Source of the DNA: an uncultured Prevotella sp. | Lineage (GTDB): Bacteria; Bacteroidota; Bacteroidia; Bacteroidales; Bacteroidaceae | Assembly: GCA_934272845.1 (NCBI GenBank) | Contig: CAKQSF010000004.1 | Span: 1 to 64,000, forward strand | Reading direction: 5' to 3' | Length of the DNA stretch: 64,000 nucleotides | Part shown: positions 18,551-27,953 of the stretch, in pieces | Layout: each line of letters begins with the position of its first letter | Position numbering within the stretch: the first letter of the stretch is position 1 | The notes under the pieces: generated by a model | What the model saw: the letters and a program-made list of their open reading frames with translations, nothing else | Databases searched by the model: none | What the model was told of the DNA's origin: nothing | Made by a program: the position numbers and the translations under genes

Positions 18551-18988
18551 ATGAAAAAGGTTATCATGATGCTACTCATGGCAATGACTTATTGCATGGG
18601 TGCAATGGCACAGACTGCTGCCGACAAGATTGTAGGCATTTACAAGGCAGTGCAGGAAGGAAAAGAATCGAAGGTTAAAATCTTCAAGTATAACGGTGGT
18701 TACCGAGCGCAAGTATGCTGGCTTAAAAACCCAAAGAATCCTGATGGGAGTGTAAAGACTGACGTGAAGAACCCTGATAAGTCGAAACAAAAGACTCCTT
18801 CTGACCGTATTGTTATCATTGACAAGGTAACCTACGATGATGGACTGTGGCAGAATGGAAGAATTTACGACCCTACAAGCGGTAAGACATACAAGGTAGA
18901 GATTAAGTTCAAGGATTCTAAGACACTTGAGGTTAAAGGAAAACTCGGTCCTTTCTTCAAACGTGTATATTGGACAAAACTACAATAA
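18551..18988 (+). CDS. Exported DUF2147-family protein
   Basis: The 145-residue protein has a signal peptide (about 1-20, ending GAMAQ) and a compact beta-rich domain. IVGIYKAV, AQVCWLKNPKNPDG, IYDPTSGKTYKVEIKF and the C-terminal FFKRVYWTK fit DUF2147, whose biochemical role is unknown. It is a single gene between a -7 box and a strong terminator. It is probably periplasmic or surface-exposed. Confidence 0.85.
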   Translation: MKKVIMMLLMAMTYCMGAMAQTAADKIVGIYKAVQEGKESKVKIFKYNGGYRAQVCWLKNPKNPDGSVKTDVKNPDKSKQKTPSDRIVIIDKVTYDDGLWQNGRIYDPTSGKTYKVEIKFKDSKTLEVKGKLGPFFKRVYWTKLQ

Positions 18989-18991
18989 ACT

Positions 18992-19032
18992 ATTAACGGC
19001 ATTACCTAGATAATAAGGTAGTGCCGTTAATA
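18992..19032 (+). terminator. Terminator after the DUF2147 gene
   Basis: TTAACGGCATTACC and GGTAGTGCCGTTAA form a 14-bp stem with one wobble around TAGATAATAA. The rest of 18989-19406 holds the MITE-like copy B and the upstream region of the GH127/146 gene. Confidence 0.8.
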
Positions 19033-19071
19033 GTCTTGTGACGTGAAGGTAGTGATTCAACACTAACATCG

Positions 19072-19270
19072 TAAGTAAGTATTCAAAATTATTTATATAT
19101 ATCAGTAAGTGAACATTTTTATTTCTGAAATTATATTTAATACAGTCTCTTTGGCGCATCTGCTTCCTCTGTTTTCAGTCACAATGATTACATTGTTCCC
19201 TCAAACAGAGAAAACATCTGCATCCAAATAGCCTATATTAAATATAAAAATAATTTTGAACACTTACTTA
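19072..19270 (+). mobile_element. MITE-like family 1, copy B (complete)
   Basis: It is 199 bases long with inverted ends TAAGTAAGT...ACTTACTTA. The inverted homology runs inward through TTCAAAATTATTT. The core is an imperfect hairpin of about 30 bp built on CATCTGCTTCCTCTGTTTTC and AACAGAGAAAACATCTGC. It differs from copy C at only about two positions. No open frame lies inside. Confidence 0.85.
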
Positions 19271-19406
19271 TGTAATAATTTTTACAACTGTATCAACATA
19301 ATATTCGCCTACTTGTTATGTTTCTATATTTTTTTTGTACATTTGTAATGAATTTTAAATAATAGAAAAAAGTTCTCGAAAATACTTTCTTCCTAATAAA
19401 AACAAT

Positions 19407-22340
19407 ATGAAAAATAGACTTCTGTTATATTCTCTTTCCCTATTTATCGCCATGCCCTCCGCCATTGCCCAGCGTGTCATCAGCAGCGTGGAGGCGGTGA
19501 GTGTCAACGCCACTGTGGGCACAGTGCCATGTCTGCCGTACCAGTTGTGGGTGACATATAGTGATGGTAGTTCGGAATATAGGCAGGTAAGGTGGAGCAA
19601 TGCTGCTGTTGCCACGGAGAAAGCAGAGGCTGATGCTGAAACATTCCCCGTGGGGAAGGCGTATAATATTAAAGGTTTTGTTACAGGAGACAACGCTACC
19701 GACAACGGTTTTCCTGTCTTCGCGCAGGTGAAGGTTACGGCATCGGGAAACAATAACGCGCCAAAGATGGTGGCGGAACCACTGCCGCTCGGTGCGGTAA
19801 GGCTAATAGGCGACAACCGTTTGACGTGGAACCGTGACCTGGATCTTGACCATCTGCTGACGCTCGACGTGTCACAACAACTCTATAACTACCGTGACAC
19901 CTACGGACTGTCTACCGATGGCTACACAATGGCAGACGGTTGGGATTCGCCAACGACGAAACTCAAGGGGCATGGCAGTGGGCATTATATGTCAGCACTT
20001 GCCTTCGCCTACGCCAGTTGCACGGACAAGCAGAAGAAGGCTGCGCTGAAGGCACGCATAAAGCGTATGGTGGACGAGTTGCGCGAGTGCCAAGAGCGCA
20101 CGTTTGTCTATGACAATACGTTAGGACGATACCGTGAGGCGCGTGACTATGCACCCGAAGAGGAGTTAAGGGATATGAAGGGCACGTGGCAAGCCTTTGA
20201 CAATTATAAGCAAGATTACGCCCACTACGGCTACGGTTACATCAACGCTATACCAGCGGCTCACTGTGTTTTGATTGAGAAATACAGCCCTTACAACAAC
20301 GATAGTGGTGTGTGGGCACCGTATTACACTGTTCATAAGCAGTTGGCAGGACTTATCGACATTGCCAACTGTATGGACGACCAGCACATTGCCAACAAAG
20401 CCTACCTCATAGCACGTGACATGGGGCTATGGGTATGGAACCGTTTACACTACCGCACCTTTGTGAAGAAGGACGGAACGCAGGCGGAACGTCGCCAGAG
20501 GTATGGTAATCGTTATGAGATGTGGAACATGTACATCGCTGGAGAGGTTGGTGGCATGGCGGAATCTCTGTCGCGTCTGGCGGAGATGACAACGGACACA
20601 ACGATGAAGGAGCATCTTGCGGAAGCAGCAGGATATTTTGATAGCCCTGCCTTCTTCGACCCCTTGTCACGCAATATTGACGACATACGCACACGACACG
20701 CTAACCAACACATCCCGATGATTGTCGGGGCACTGCGTCAGTACCGCAACAATGGCGATGCATATTATTATAATGTGGCGCAAAACTTTTGGTCTCTCGT
20801 GCAGGGACGCTATCGTTACGCCATGGGAGGCGTGGGCAATGGCGAGATGTTCCGCCAGCCTTACACGCAGACTCTGAGTATGTGTACTAACTATTCGTCA
20901 TGGGGTGGGGGAAAGATTGCAGCGGAGCCGACGCTCAACGAGACGTGTTGCGCCTATAATTTGGCAAAACTGACAAAGGACCTTAACTGCTTTGCGCCTA
21001 ACGATGCACGCTACATGGACTACTATGAGCGTGTGATGTATAACCAGATTGTAGGTTCTCTTAACCCCAGACACTACTCAACGACCTACCAATACGCCGT
21101 AGGTCTGAACGCATCAAAGCCCTGGGGCAACGACACTCCTCAGAGTACGTGTTGCGGTGGCACTGGTACTGAGAACCATTTGAAGTATCAAGAGGCTGCG
21201 TATTTTGTTAACGACAGTGCCGTTTGGGTGGCTCTCTATTTGCCTTCGGTGGCTAACTGGGAGACGAAGGGCGTGACATTACAACAGGACTGCCTATGGC
21301 CTGCGGAAAGGTCTACCATAAATGTAACGAAAGGCGGTGGCTCTTTCGCCATGAAACTGCGTGTGCCTTACTGGGCAACCAGCGGTTTCGAAGTACGATT
21401 GAACGGCAAGACGATAGCGACGAATGGCAAACCATGCAGTTATGTAGAGATACCACGACGCAAATGGCGCAAGGGTGACAGCGTGGAAGTCATCATGCCG
21501 TTTACGAAACACATCGACTTTGCTCCAGATAAGATGCAGTTGGCTGTGGAGACGGGCAAGGAAGAACGTCAGCAATACACGCCATTGTGGAGCGGAACCA
21601 TAATGTACGGTCCGTTAGTCATGTCGACTACAGGCATAACGAGTTGGAATGACGCTACGATGACGATGCACTCAGACCTCAGCGACATTACGCTTAGAGG
21701 TGCAAAGCAGGGCACTGGTGCCGACGCAAATATGTATTCGCTCACGTATGGCGACCATACCTTCGTGCCAGACTATGCCGCTGACCGTGACGCTACGCAC
21801 TACCTGCGTCTCGATATGGGCAAGGCACCGTTGTCGGCATATAGCGATGATGTGCAACAGATTATCAAGAGCAACGCCATTGACCTAACATCGCTCCGTG
21901 AACTCATGCAAGACGCTCTGTCAAGGCTTTCCGCTCAAGAGCGATGGCAGGCTATGGAGGTGAAGGTACCTGAGTTTTCGCCATGGGCACGCCACGGTAT
22001 CGCACGCTTAAAGGAGCAGTATGACGCAAGCAAGAGCATCTCCGAAGGGAACGGCTCTGACGTGACGCAAACGGACATAGACCGCATGGCGGCGTCATTG
22101 AACGCTGTTCTCAACACTATGCGCCCAGGAAATCTTGCCGAACCCGAAGACCTTGAGGAACTGTTGACGTTGCTCAACAAGGCGAAAGCATCCGTTCAGT
22201 CCCCACAAAAGGCTTCTGTTCGCATGAAGAAGGCTGTCAGTTACGCAGAAATGGTGGTGAGTTACGTCAATGATGGCTCTGGAACGAAGGACATGATAAA
22301 CCAAGCCGTGAAGGAACTGAAAGCATTGGCAGTGAGATAA
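19407..22340 (+). CDS. Secreted GH127/GH146-type beta-L-arabinofuranosidase
   Basis: The 977-residue protein has a signal peptide (about 1-21, ending AIAQ). A bacterial Ig-like domain spans about 28-115, followed by the (alpha/alpha)6 catalytic domain (formerly DUF1680), beta-sandwich domains, and a helical tail from about 830. The zinc-thiolate catalytic set is intact: Glu512 and Cys514 in NETCC, then Cys582-Cys583 in STCCGG. These correspond to the Glu-Cys and Cys-Cys motifs of HypBA1. The likely role is release of beta-L-arabinofuranose from arabinans, pectic side chains or hydroxyproline-linked chains. The gene stands alone and ends at an unusual large palindrome. Confidence 0.9.
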   Translation: MKNRLLLYSLSLFIAMPSAIAQRVISSVEAVSVNATVGTVPCLPYQLWVTYSDGSSEYRQVRWSNAAVATEKAEADAETFPVGKAYNIKGFVTGDNATDNGFPVFAQVKVTASGNNNAPKMVAEPLPLGAVRLIGDNRLTWNRDLDLDHLLTLDVSQQLYNYRDTYGLSTDGYTMADGWDSPTTKLKGHGSGHYMSALAFAYASCTDKQKKAALKARIKRMVDELRECQERTFVYDNTLGRYREARDYAPEEELRDMKGTWQAFDNYKQDYAHYGYGYINAIPAAHCVLIEKYSPYNNDSGVWAPYYTVHKQLAGLIDIANCMDDQHIANKAYLIARDMGLWVWNRLHYRTFVKKDGTQAERRQRYGNRYEMWNMYIAGEVGGMAESLSRLAEMTTDTTMKEHLAEAAGYFDSPAFFDPLSRNIDDIRTRHANQHIPMIVGALRQYRNNGDAYYYNVAQNFWSLVQGRYRYAMGGVGNGEMFRQPYTQTLSMCTNYSSWGGGKIAAEPTLNETCCAYNLAKLTKDLNCFAPNDARYMDYYERVMYNQIVGSLNPRHYSTTYQYAVGLNASKPWGNDTPQSTCCGGTGTENHLKYQEAAYFVNDSAVWVALYLPSVANWETKGVTLQQDCLWPAERSTINVTKGGGSFAMKLRVPYWATSGFEVRLNGKTIATNGKPCSYVEIPRRKWRKGDSVEVIMPFTKHIDFAPDKMQLAVETGKEERQQYTPLWSGTIMYGPLVMSTTGITSWNDATMTMHSDLSDITLRGAKQGTGADANMYSLTYGDHTFVPDYAADRDATHYLRLDMGKAPLSAYSDDVQQIIKSNAIDLTSLRELMQDALSRLSAQERWQAMEVKVPEFSPWARHGIARLKEQYDASKSISEGNGSDVTQTDIDRMAASLNAVLNTMRPGNLAEPEDLEELLTLLNKAKASVQSPQKASVRMKKAVSYAEMVVSYVNDGSGTKDMINQAVKELKALAVR

Positions 22341-22367
22341 GGCAATAAGCCTTCAGGAAAAATAAAG

Positions 22368-22450
22368 AAATTGCCTCAGTACTTGGGCGTGATTACTGCA
22401 GTACTTGTATGAGATTACTGCAGTACTTGCACCAAGTACTGAGGCAATTT
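22368..22450 (+). terminator. 19-bp perfect inverted repeat enclosing a tandem duplicate
   Basis: AAATTGCCTCAGTACTTGG (22368-22386) is exactly complementary to 22432-22450. The 45-base loop contains GATTACTGCAGTACTTG twice (22391-22407 and 22413-22429), each holding the palindrome TACTGCAGTA. Its position suggests a terminator for the GH127/146 gene, but the structure is more elaborate than needed. Confidence 0.75.
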
Positions 22451-22504
22451 GTAGTCAAACAGAAATGATTTGAGAAAAGTAATTATTGTGTTTCGCATTA
22501 CTTT

Positions 22505-22965
22505 TTAACATTAATCATCATTAATCTGACATTAATCTCTCATTAAAACCTTGGCTTTTGCATATATATACTCAAACGTAACTACTCAGTGGTAATTAAA
22601 GGGAGATTACGTGTAAAGGTATAGATAGTGTTAGCCTGGAAGGCTGTACTGTTAGTAACCGTGGGCGCAGCCTACGGATTAGATGGGTTAAAGGAGCATC
22701 TGCCTGGAAGGCAGTACACAATTTGCAGCGTACTGCCCTCCAGGCAGCATACAGAGTTTGTTATCAATATCCGTAGGCTGCGCCTACGGTTACTAACAGT
22801 ATTGGCTTCTAGCCAAAGAAAGTCTTACATTGCCATGGCGAGAAAAGGTAAATGAATATAAAGGCTTTGGTTGGTGTGATAATCACTGAATATTTATACT
22901 CAAACACACCATCTGAGATAGATTAATGAAAGATTAATGTCAGATTAATGGTGATTAATGTTGAA
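22505..22965. repeat. ATTAAT-arm inverted-repeat element, copy 2
   Basis: Arms at 22505-22548 and 22921-22965 are inverted copies of about 44 bases, each with four TTAAT units about 11 bases apart. They enclose a complete copy of the GCCTGGAAGGC palindromic element. 22341-23035 holds no gene that I can support. Confidence 0.65.
22625..22855 (+). repeat. Palindromic GCCTGGAAGGC element, copy 1
   Basis: It has three nested hairpins: TTAGCCTGGAAGGCTGT with TTGGCTTCTAGCCAA; GTAACCGTGGGCGCAGCC with its near complement GGCTGCGCCTACGGTTAC; and CTGCCTGGAAGGCAGTAC with GTACTGCCCTCCAGGCAG. A second copy lies inverted at 37404-37640. A 75-codon open frame runs through it but is probably not a gene. Confidence 0.8.
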
Positions 22966-23035
22966 AGATAAAAGCATACCAATATTGTTGGTATTCTCAA
23001 AATATTATTGTTTGAGTATATTTTATGTTCAAACT

Positions 23036-24484
23036 TCAAAACTTTCTCATCACGAAGCGTTCACACTCTTTTAGTATCTCCGCTCCGCAGAGTTTCAAAA
23101 GCAGATAATACATTATGGCGGCGAGAAGTACTCTTGCCGACAAAAGAAGCCATAGCGACTGTATCATCATCGTGGCGTAATGAGTGGCTATCATCACTGC
23201 TCCCGCCGCAAGAGTAAAGGGCATTATGTCGCGTAGAAAGTCCATTAAGCGATAGCCTATCAGCCGTCCAGTCAGCAGATGCCACGGCAATAGCCACAGA
23301 ATAAGGAAGGCTGAATAGGCGCATACCATCACGTATATGCCGTAAGTATAGAAACATAGTATCACGCCTATCTGCAAAACAATCTGCCATAGGTTCAACT
23401 TCATGTAAACATCGCTGCGCCCTTGGCTGATGGCGAGGTTCTGATACATGGTGTAGATGGGCACAAAGGCTCCGCTAACGCACAACGCTTGCAATAGAGG
23501 CACACAGCCCTCCCACGTCTTTCCTATCGTTACGAGTATGAACTCACGACTGACGAGGGCGAGACCGAACATCAATGGCATTGCGAGGAAGCACGTAAAA
23601 CGCACCATCTTGCGGTAAACGCGCAACTGACGTTGCTGTCCTGACTCTTCCGTCTCAGCCTCAACGAGCACCGCTTGGGCTATCTGTCCGACGGTGTTTC
23701 CTACGAGTGAGTTCGCCATCGTGTCCCACTTATACGCCTGTGAGTAGTTGCCGACCTGCGATATGGTAAAGAGTCTGCCGAAGATGACGGTAAGAATGTT
23801 GCTGCTTACGGTGTTAATAATCTTTGTTACGAGTATCTTCACGGTGAAAGGTAGCATCTGTCGCACCGGTCCGAAGTCGAAAGTGAGGCGTGGACGCCAC
23901 TCTCTGACGTAGTAATATCTACCGAAGTTCAGCACGCTGATATAGGCTATCTGCTGCCATGCCAACGCCCAGTAACCCTTATCGAGAAACGCTAACGTGA
24001 TGCCTACGGTGCCAGAGCACACCAATGCCACCGCACCTATGATAGCCATCTCACGGTTCATCATCTTCTTTGTCATGTAACCACCGTGCGCTATGCCCAA
24101 GGAAGCAATGGCAAAGGTAAGGAATACCACCCTCGACACCTCCGTAAGGCACGGTTGACGGAAGAACATTGCAATGAGAGGAGCACACAAGAAGAGTGTC
24201 AGATACATGATAACAGACACCAAGACGTTGAAAGAGAAGACGGAGTTATAATCTCTCGCCGTAGGATTCTTAAGGTTTATAAGTCCTTGCGTAAAGCCCG
24301 CGCTCTGCAAGTCGCCCGCTATCGCCGTAAAAATTGTCAGCACTCCTACTATGCCATAGTCTGACTCGCTGAGCAATCGTGCCAAACATATACCGATGGC
24401 GAGGTTCAATACCTGCGTCGTTCCGCTGTTTAAGGCTCCCCAAAAGAGTCCCTTGGCTGTTTTTTGTTTTAATGATTCACTCAT
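23036..24484 (-). CDS. Polysaccharide flippase (Wzx/PST-like)
   Basis: The 482-residue protein has about 12-14 hydrophobic segments and the typical opening KTAKGLFWGALNSGTTQVLNL, as in the polysaccharide transporter branch of the MOP superfamily. It would move a lipid-linked oligosaccharide across the inner membrane. It is the last gene of the minus-strand polysaccharide operon. It is separated from the GT2 gene by a complete MITE-like repeat, whose outer end lies just before its ATG. Confidence 0.88.
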   Translation of the reverse strand: MSESLKQKTAKGLFWGALNSGTTQVLNLAIGICLARLLSESDYGIVGVLTIFTAIAGDLQSAGFTQGLINLKNPTARDYNSVFSFNVLVSVIMYLTLFLCAPLIAMFFRQPCLTEVSRVVFLTFAIASLGIAHGGYMTKKMMNREMAIIGAVALVCSGTVGITLAFLDKGYWALAWQQIAYISVLNFGRYYYVREWRPRLTFDFGPVRQMLPFTVKILVTKIINTVSSNILTVIFGRLFTISQVGNYSQAYKWDTMANSLVGNTVGQIAQAVLVEAETEESGQQRQLRVYRKMVRFTCFLAMPLMFGLALVSREFILVTIGKTWEGCVPLLQALCVSGAFVPIYTMYQNLAISQGRSDVYMKLNLWQIVLQIGVILCFYTYGIYVMVCAYSAFLILWLLPWHLLTGRLIGYRLMDFLRDIMPFTLAAGAVMIATHYATMMIQSLWLLLSARVLLAAIMYYLLLKLCGAEILKECERFVMRKF

Positions 24485-24490
24485 GTTTAT

Positions 24491-24686
24491 GGGTGGTTCT
24501 ATAAATAAACTTTGTTATATTTCGAAACTATTTTCGATGTCAAAGTGTAAGTGAGCGATGAAGTTATGCCACGCATAACGACTGAACGAACTTGCGCTTT
24601 GAACCGAAAGGAGATCGAAAGATGACAAAACGTCATTACATAAATTTACAATTACTTAACGGTGGGAATTTATAAAACCGCCATTA
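24491..24686 (-). mobile_element. MITE-like family 2, copy in the GT2-flippase gap
   Basis: One end is GGGTGGTTCTATAAATAAAC. The other is the degenerate inverted end GGTGGGAATTTATAAAACCG followed by CCATTA. The core contains GAACGAACTTGCGCTTTGAA and AAACGTCATTACAT, shared with the other copies. The GT2 stop codon is formed by its outermost bases. Confidence 0.75.
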
Positions 24687-25619
24687 TCTGCTTGCCACGA
24701 GGCGAAGCAGTCTGTATAGTCTGTCGCCTATATTGTAATAGTTGTCTGAACGCAATGCACGGTATATCCATTTTGTGCACAATCGCTCAGAAATATAATT
24801 CACAATGCCGTCTGCTGTCACAAGACTGATACCGTTACGACGGCACTCTCTGTACGTATTCAGTATTCCCACCTCAAGCGATAGGGGCAATCTGCCACGC
24901 CGTTTATAGAACTCTAACACCTTAGCGTTGGCTCTTAGGTATGACAACATATTCTTTTCGCTCACATTCTTGGTGTAAGACGCTGGGTTATCCTTACGGT
25001 ATAGGTACACCACATCGTCTATCCACGTCCGCGATGTCACCGCCGCGAGGCGGGCAACGGCACAATAGTCTTCAGAATAATCTATGCCTTCAAAGAACAT
25101 ATCGGGCAATTTACGCAGCACTTCAGCCTTATACAGCCTGCCCCAAACACGGTTTGCCTCTACGTTCTGGCACAATATGCGGTGCTGAAACACTCTATCG
25201 CTGCCGTGATATGTCAATTGTGGTGGTCCGACCATACCGTTAAAGTAGTCAGCGTGCGCCCCGTCAACGATGTCACAGTTGCACTCTTCCATCTTCTTCA
25301 CAAGTCTCTCGATGGCGTTTTGGGGCAGGATGTCGTCACTATCAGCAAAGAAAAAGGCATCGCTGTGCACCGCTTCCACCAACAGTTTCCTCACCATTCC
25401 GATGCCACTGTTACGCTGTGTGCGCACAATACGTGTCCGATCCTTGCGCTCTGGATACCTGTTCAGCACGCCATGCAGCACACCTATACTGTCGTCAGGC
25501 GTACAGTCGTCGCAAAACACATACTCTATGTCCTGGTAAGTCTGCGTAAACAGGCTCTCGGCACATTCTGCTATGTATCTTTCTACATTGTATATAGGTA
25601 CGAGTATCGTTACTGTCAT
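24684..25619 (-). CDS. Family 2 glycosyltransferase
   Basis: The 311-residue protein starts TVTILVPIYNVERYI, the standard GT-A opening. CDDCTPDDS lies at 37-45 and the metal-binding DSDD at 93-96 in FFFADSDDILP. The fold inverts the anomeric centre using a nucleotide sugar, and donor and acceptor are unknown. Its ATG overlaps the stop of the upstream GT4 gene (ATGA), so they are translationally coupled. The stop TAA lies at the border of a MITE-like repeat. Confidence 0.9.
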   Translation of the reverse strand: MTVTILVPIYNVERYIAECAESLFTQTYQDIEYVFCDDCTPDDSIGVLHGVLNRYPERKDRTRIVRTQRNSGIGMVRKLLVEAVHSDAFFFADSDDILPQNAIERLVKKMEECNCDIVDGAHADYFNGMVGPPQLTYHGSDRVFQHRILCQNVEANRVWGRLYKAEVLRKLPDMFFEGIDYSEDYCAVARLAAVTSRTWIDDVVYLYRKDNPASYTKNVSEKNMLSYLRANAKVLEFYKRRGRLPLSLEVGILNTYRECRRNGISLVTADGIVNYISERLCTKWIYRALRSDNYYNIGDRLYRLLRLVASR

Positions 25620-26701
25620 AAGTATAATCTTTCGTATTCACATTGCATTTTCCGTATAGAGAAACGGCTCATGGCGTACTCTCTCGCTTCTAACGATAAG
25701 GCTTCACGGTCGCAGGTGGGCAGTATGTCACGGAAAAGACGTAACCATTCCTCCATGTTATTATCGTTAACGGCAAGCGGCCAGTCAGTAGGCAACGTGT
25801 CGGCAAGCCCTGCACAGCGGTTGATAAGTAGTGGCAGACCGTTCATTGAGGCTTCAATGGCAAGTATGCTGAGGCCTTCATGGAGCGACGGCATGATAAG
25901 ATAGTCAAACGATGACATTACACTGGCTATGCCGTGCATGGGCTTTCGCAGCGTCACATTGTCGAGTTCGCGCAGACTGTCAATCTCTTCTTGTTCTCGT
26001 CCAGCACCGAATATATGAAAATGATAACGTTTATCCGCTTGCATCGCTTTGATAATGCCACAAAGAGTGGCTATGCCCTTCTGCTTTTCGAACCTGCCTG
26101 CGAAGAGAATGTTGACCTTTCCTGGCACTATACCGTCGTAATTGCGCTGCGAAACGGGTGCCACACCGTTGTAGATGACTGGAGGCATGGTGCCGAAACG
26201 CTCATGATACGCCGCTTGAACGTTGGGAGAGATGGCTATATTGGCGTTACGCTGCTGCATAAAGTGTTCCACTCGCTGTCCCGTCCACGCCATACCCGAC
26301 CACAGACACGTGTTGTGTATGGTGCGAACAACCTTTAATTTCATAAAGGGAAACATCTTAAAGGTGAGCCATACCGCCATGTCGGGCATCTCAGTGTGAC
26401 TATGCACCACGTCAGGACGATAGCGAAGCCACAGGAAGAGGAAGCGTATAGGGAAGAGGATGGATATCATTCTGTCTACATAACAATGCAGATGGAAGTA
26501 TATCGGAAACCAAGAGCGGTGCAAGGGGATGTTGTTCTCGCGCAACTCGGTTATCATCTGCCGTGTGAAGACGCTGTGTCCACGCTGCAACTCCACTATG
26601 TGATGACGGCAATCGGGACTACTCGACTTTGCGATGCTTATCGCCACACGCTCCGCTCCGCCCACATCGAGGCGTGAAATTATGTGGAATATGGTCTTCA
26701 T
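25616..26701 (-). CDS. Family 4 glycosyltransferase
   Basis: The 361-residue protein has two Rossmann domains (GT-B). ISRLDVGGAERVAIS at 8-22 begins the acceptor domain, and ILFAGRFEKQKGI near 200 begins the donor domain. The EX7E-type block is in PSLHEGLSILAIEASMNGLP. It retains sugar configuration in this family. It is coupled to GT2 by a 4-base overlap. The upstream GT4 gene is 159 bases away across a MITE-like repeat. Confidence 0.9.
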   Translation of the reverse strand: MKTIFHIISRLDVGGAERVAISIAKSSSPDCRHHIVELQRGHSVFTRQMITELRENNIPLHRSWFPIYFHLHCYVDRMISILFPIRFLFLWLRYRPDVVHSHTEMPDMAVWLTFKMFPFMKLKVVRTIHNTCLWSGMAWTGQRVEHFMQQRNANIAISPNVQAAYHERFGTMPPVIYNGVAPVSQRNYDGIVPGKVNILFAGRFEKQKGIATLCGIIKAMQADKRYHFHIFGAGREQEEIDSLRELDNVTLRKPMHGIASVMSSFDYLIMPSLHEGLSILAIEASMNGLPLLINRCAGLADTLPTDWPLAVNDNNMEEWLRLFRDILPTCDREALSLEAREYAMSRFSIRKMQCEYERLYL

Positions 26702-26710
26702 AGTTTGTAA

Positions 26711-26909
26711 AGGGTGGCTCTATAAATTAACTTTGTTAGATTTTGAGGCTGTTTTCGTGGTTAAAGTGTAAGTGAACGAAGGAGTTATGCGTGCATAACG
26801 ACTGAACGAACTTACGCTTTAAACCGAAAAGAGACCGAAAGATAACAAAACGTCATCATGTTAAAAGCATTTTGTTTTACGGTGGTAATTTATATAACCA
26901 CCCTTAATT
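26711..26909 (-). mobile_element. MITE-like family 2, copy in the GT4-GT4 gap
   Basis: The ends are AGGGTGGCTCTATAAATTAA and, inverted, GTGGTAATTTATATAACCAC followed by CCTTA. The core holds the palindrome GTTATGCGTGCATAAC. The upstream GT4 reading frame runs about 49 bases into the element before stopping. Confidence 0.8.
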
Positions 26910-27946
26910 ACTTCTGCAATATCACTGGTGCATCGCTCAATGTTATAGAGTTTCTCCGCCAATCTGCGTCCGTTGCGCCCCATCTCCGCTGCTTTGTCGG
27001 GGTTATCGGCAATGAAACGTATAGCCTTCTCCCAGCCTTCGGTGTCCTCTACGTCCACCCATATACCGCATTTTTCACGTTCTATGTCCATAGGCATCTG
27101 CTCATTACGGGTGCAAATGATAGGTATGCCGAGGGCAAGTGCCTCAACTACCGTTGTCAGACCTACGGTATAGTTAGACTGTTGGCAGCATATCACCACG
27201 CAAGAGGCACGGTTTACCTTCTTGCTCATCTCCCGAAACGCCATGCCTTGTATGTAGTTAAGGTGTATATTGCTTTCGAGTTTCAGTTTGGAGAAGATGT
27301 CATCGTAGTCGTTTCCGAGGTAAGAACGACTGACATAGATATCGAGTCGCTCCCCTGTCTTGTTGAAAGCCTTTACCAATGTGGGCATATCTCGCAACTC
27401 CTTTCCTGTAGATATAAACGTTGAGGCTGTGCGTTCGGTGCCTTCTTCACGCATCAACGCGTCGTAATAGTCAAGGTCTGCCCCCCAATGCGCCACGTGC
27501 ATACGCTCCGAACGTGCCTTGCTCGACAGCAGAGAGTCGGCTATGAGTTTGTTAGAGAAGAAGAACATCTGGTCAATACCACGATAAAAGAGGCGTGCCA
27601 CGAGTTCACGCAAGGGGTTATTCGCCTTTTTTACTGGCTGATGGTGCCACACAACGATTGGTTTTCGGTACAATCCGAGGGCACGAAGGAATATCACTAA
27701 CTCCAGACCACGGAAGGCATTGCCATACAACACGTCGTAATGCTCCTTGCAAGTAAGCACCTGCCACAGCGTATTGAGCGACAGTTTCAGTCGTGAAGGG
27801 GTGTTATAGAAACGGTGCATCACCATCTCTATGCCATGATTCTTAAAGTGTGTGGCTCCGTACAACAGGTGTCCGGGAAACGTTCCTGCCTGCCATTCAC
27901 GCCACATGAACTGTGTGTCTTGCTGATTATAATAATAAATGGTCAT
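26861..27946 (-). CDS. Family 4 glycosyltransferase with repeat-derived C-terminus
   Basis: The 361-residue GT-B protein has GNAFRGLELVIFLRALG near 75 and a donor-site block ALALGIPIICTRNEQMPMDI near 290-310. The final residues, about KGGYINYHRKTKCF, are encoded by the MITE-like element at 26711-26909. The original end of the gene was therefore probably lost or extended. The catalytic region is intact, so activity is likely. It begins 7 bases after the stop of the multi-pass protein gene upstream. Confidence 0.87.
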   Translation of the reverse strand: MTIYYYNQQDTQFMWREWQAGTFPGHLLYGATHFKNHGIEMVMHRFYNTPSRLKLSLNTLWQVLTCKEHYDVLYGNAFRGLELVIFLRALGLYRKPIVVWHHQPVKKANNPLRELVARLFYRGIDQMFFFSNKLIADSLLSSKARSERMHVAHWGADLDYYDALMREEGTERTASTFISTGKELRDMPTLVKAFNKTGERLDIYVSRSYLGNDYDDIFSKLKLESNIHLNYIQGMAFREMSKKVNRASCVVICCQQSNYTVGLTTVVEALALGIPIICTRNEQMPMDIEREKCGIWVDVEDTEGWEKAIRFIADNPDKAAEMGRNGRRLAEKLYNIERCTSDIAEVIKGGYINYHRKTKCF

Positions 27947-27953
27947 AAATAGC

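Noticed and set aside
22628-22855. A 75-codon open frame shared, with similar translation, by the palindromic element copies at 22.6 and 37.4 kb
   Set aside because: By eye, about one third of codon differences are silent, no better than expected for DNA that is conserved as a repeat. The frame is explained by the palindromic structure, and there is no start signal.
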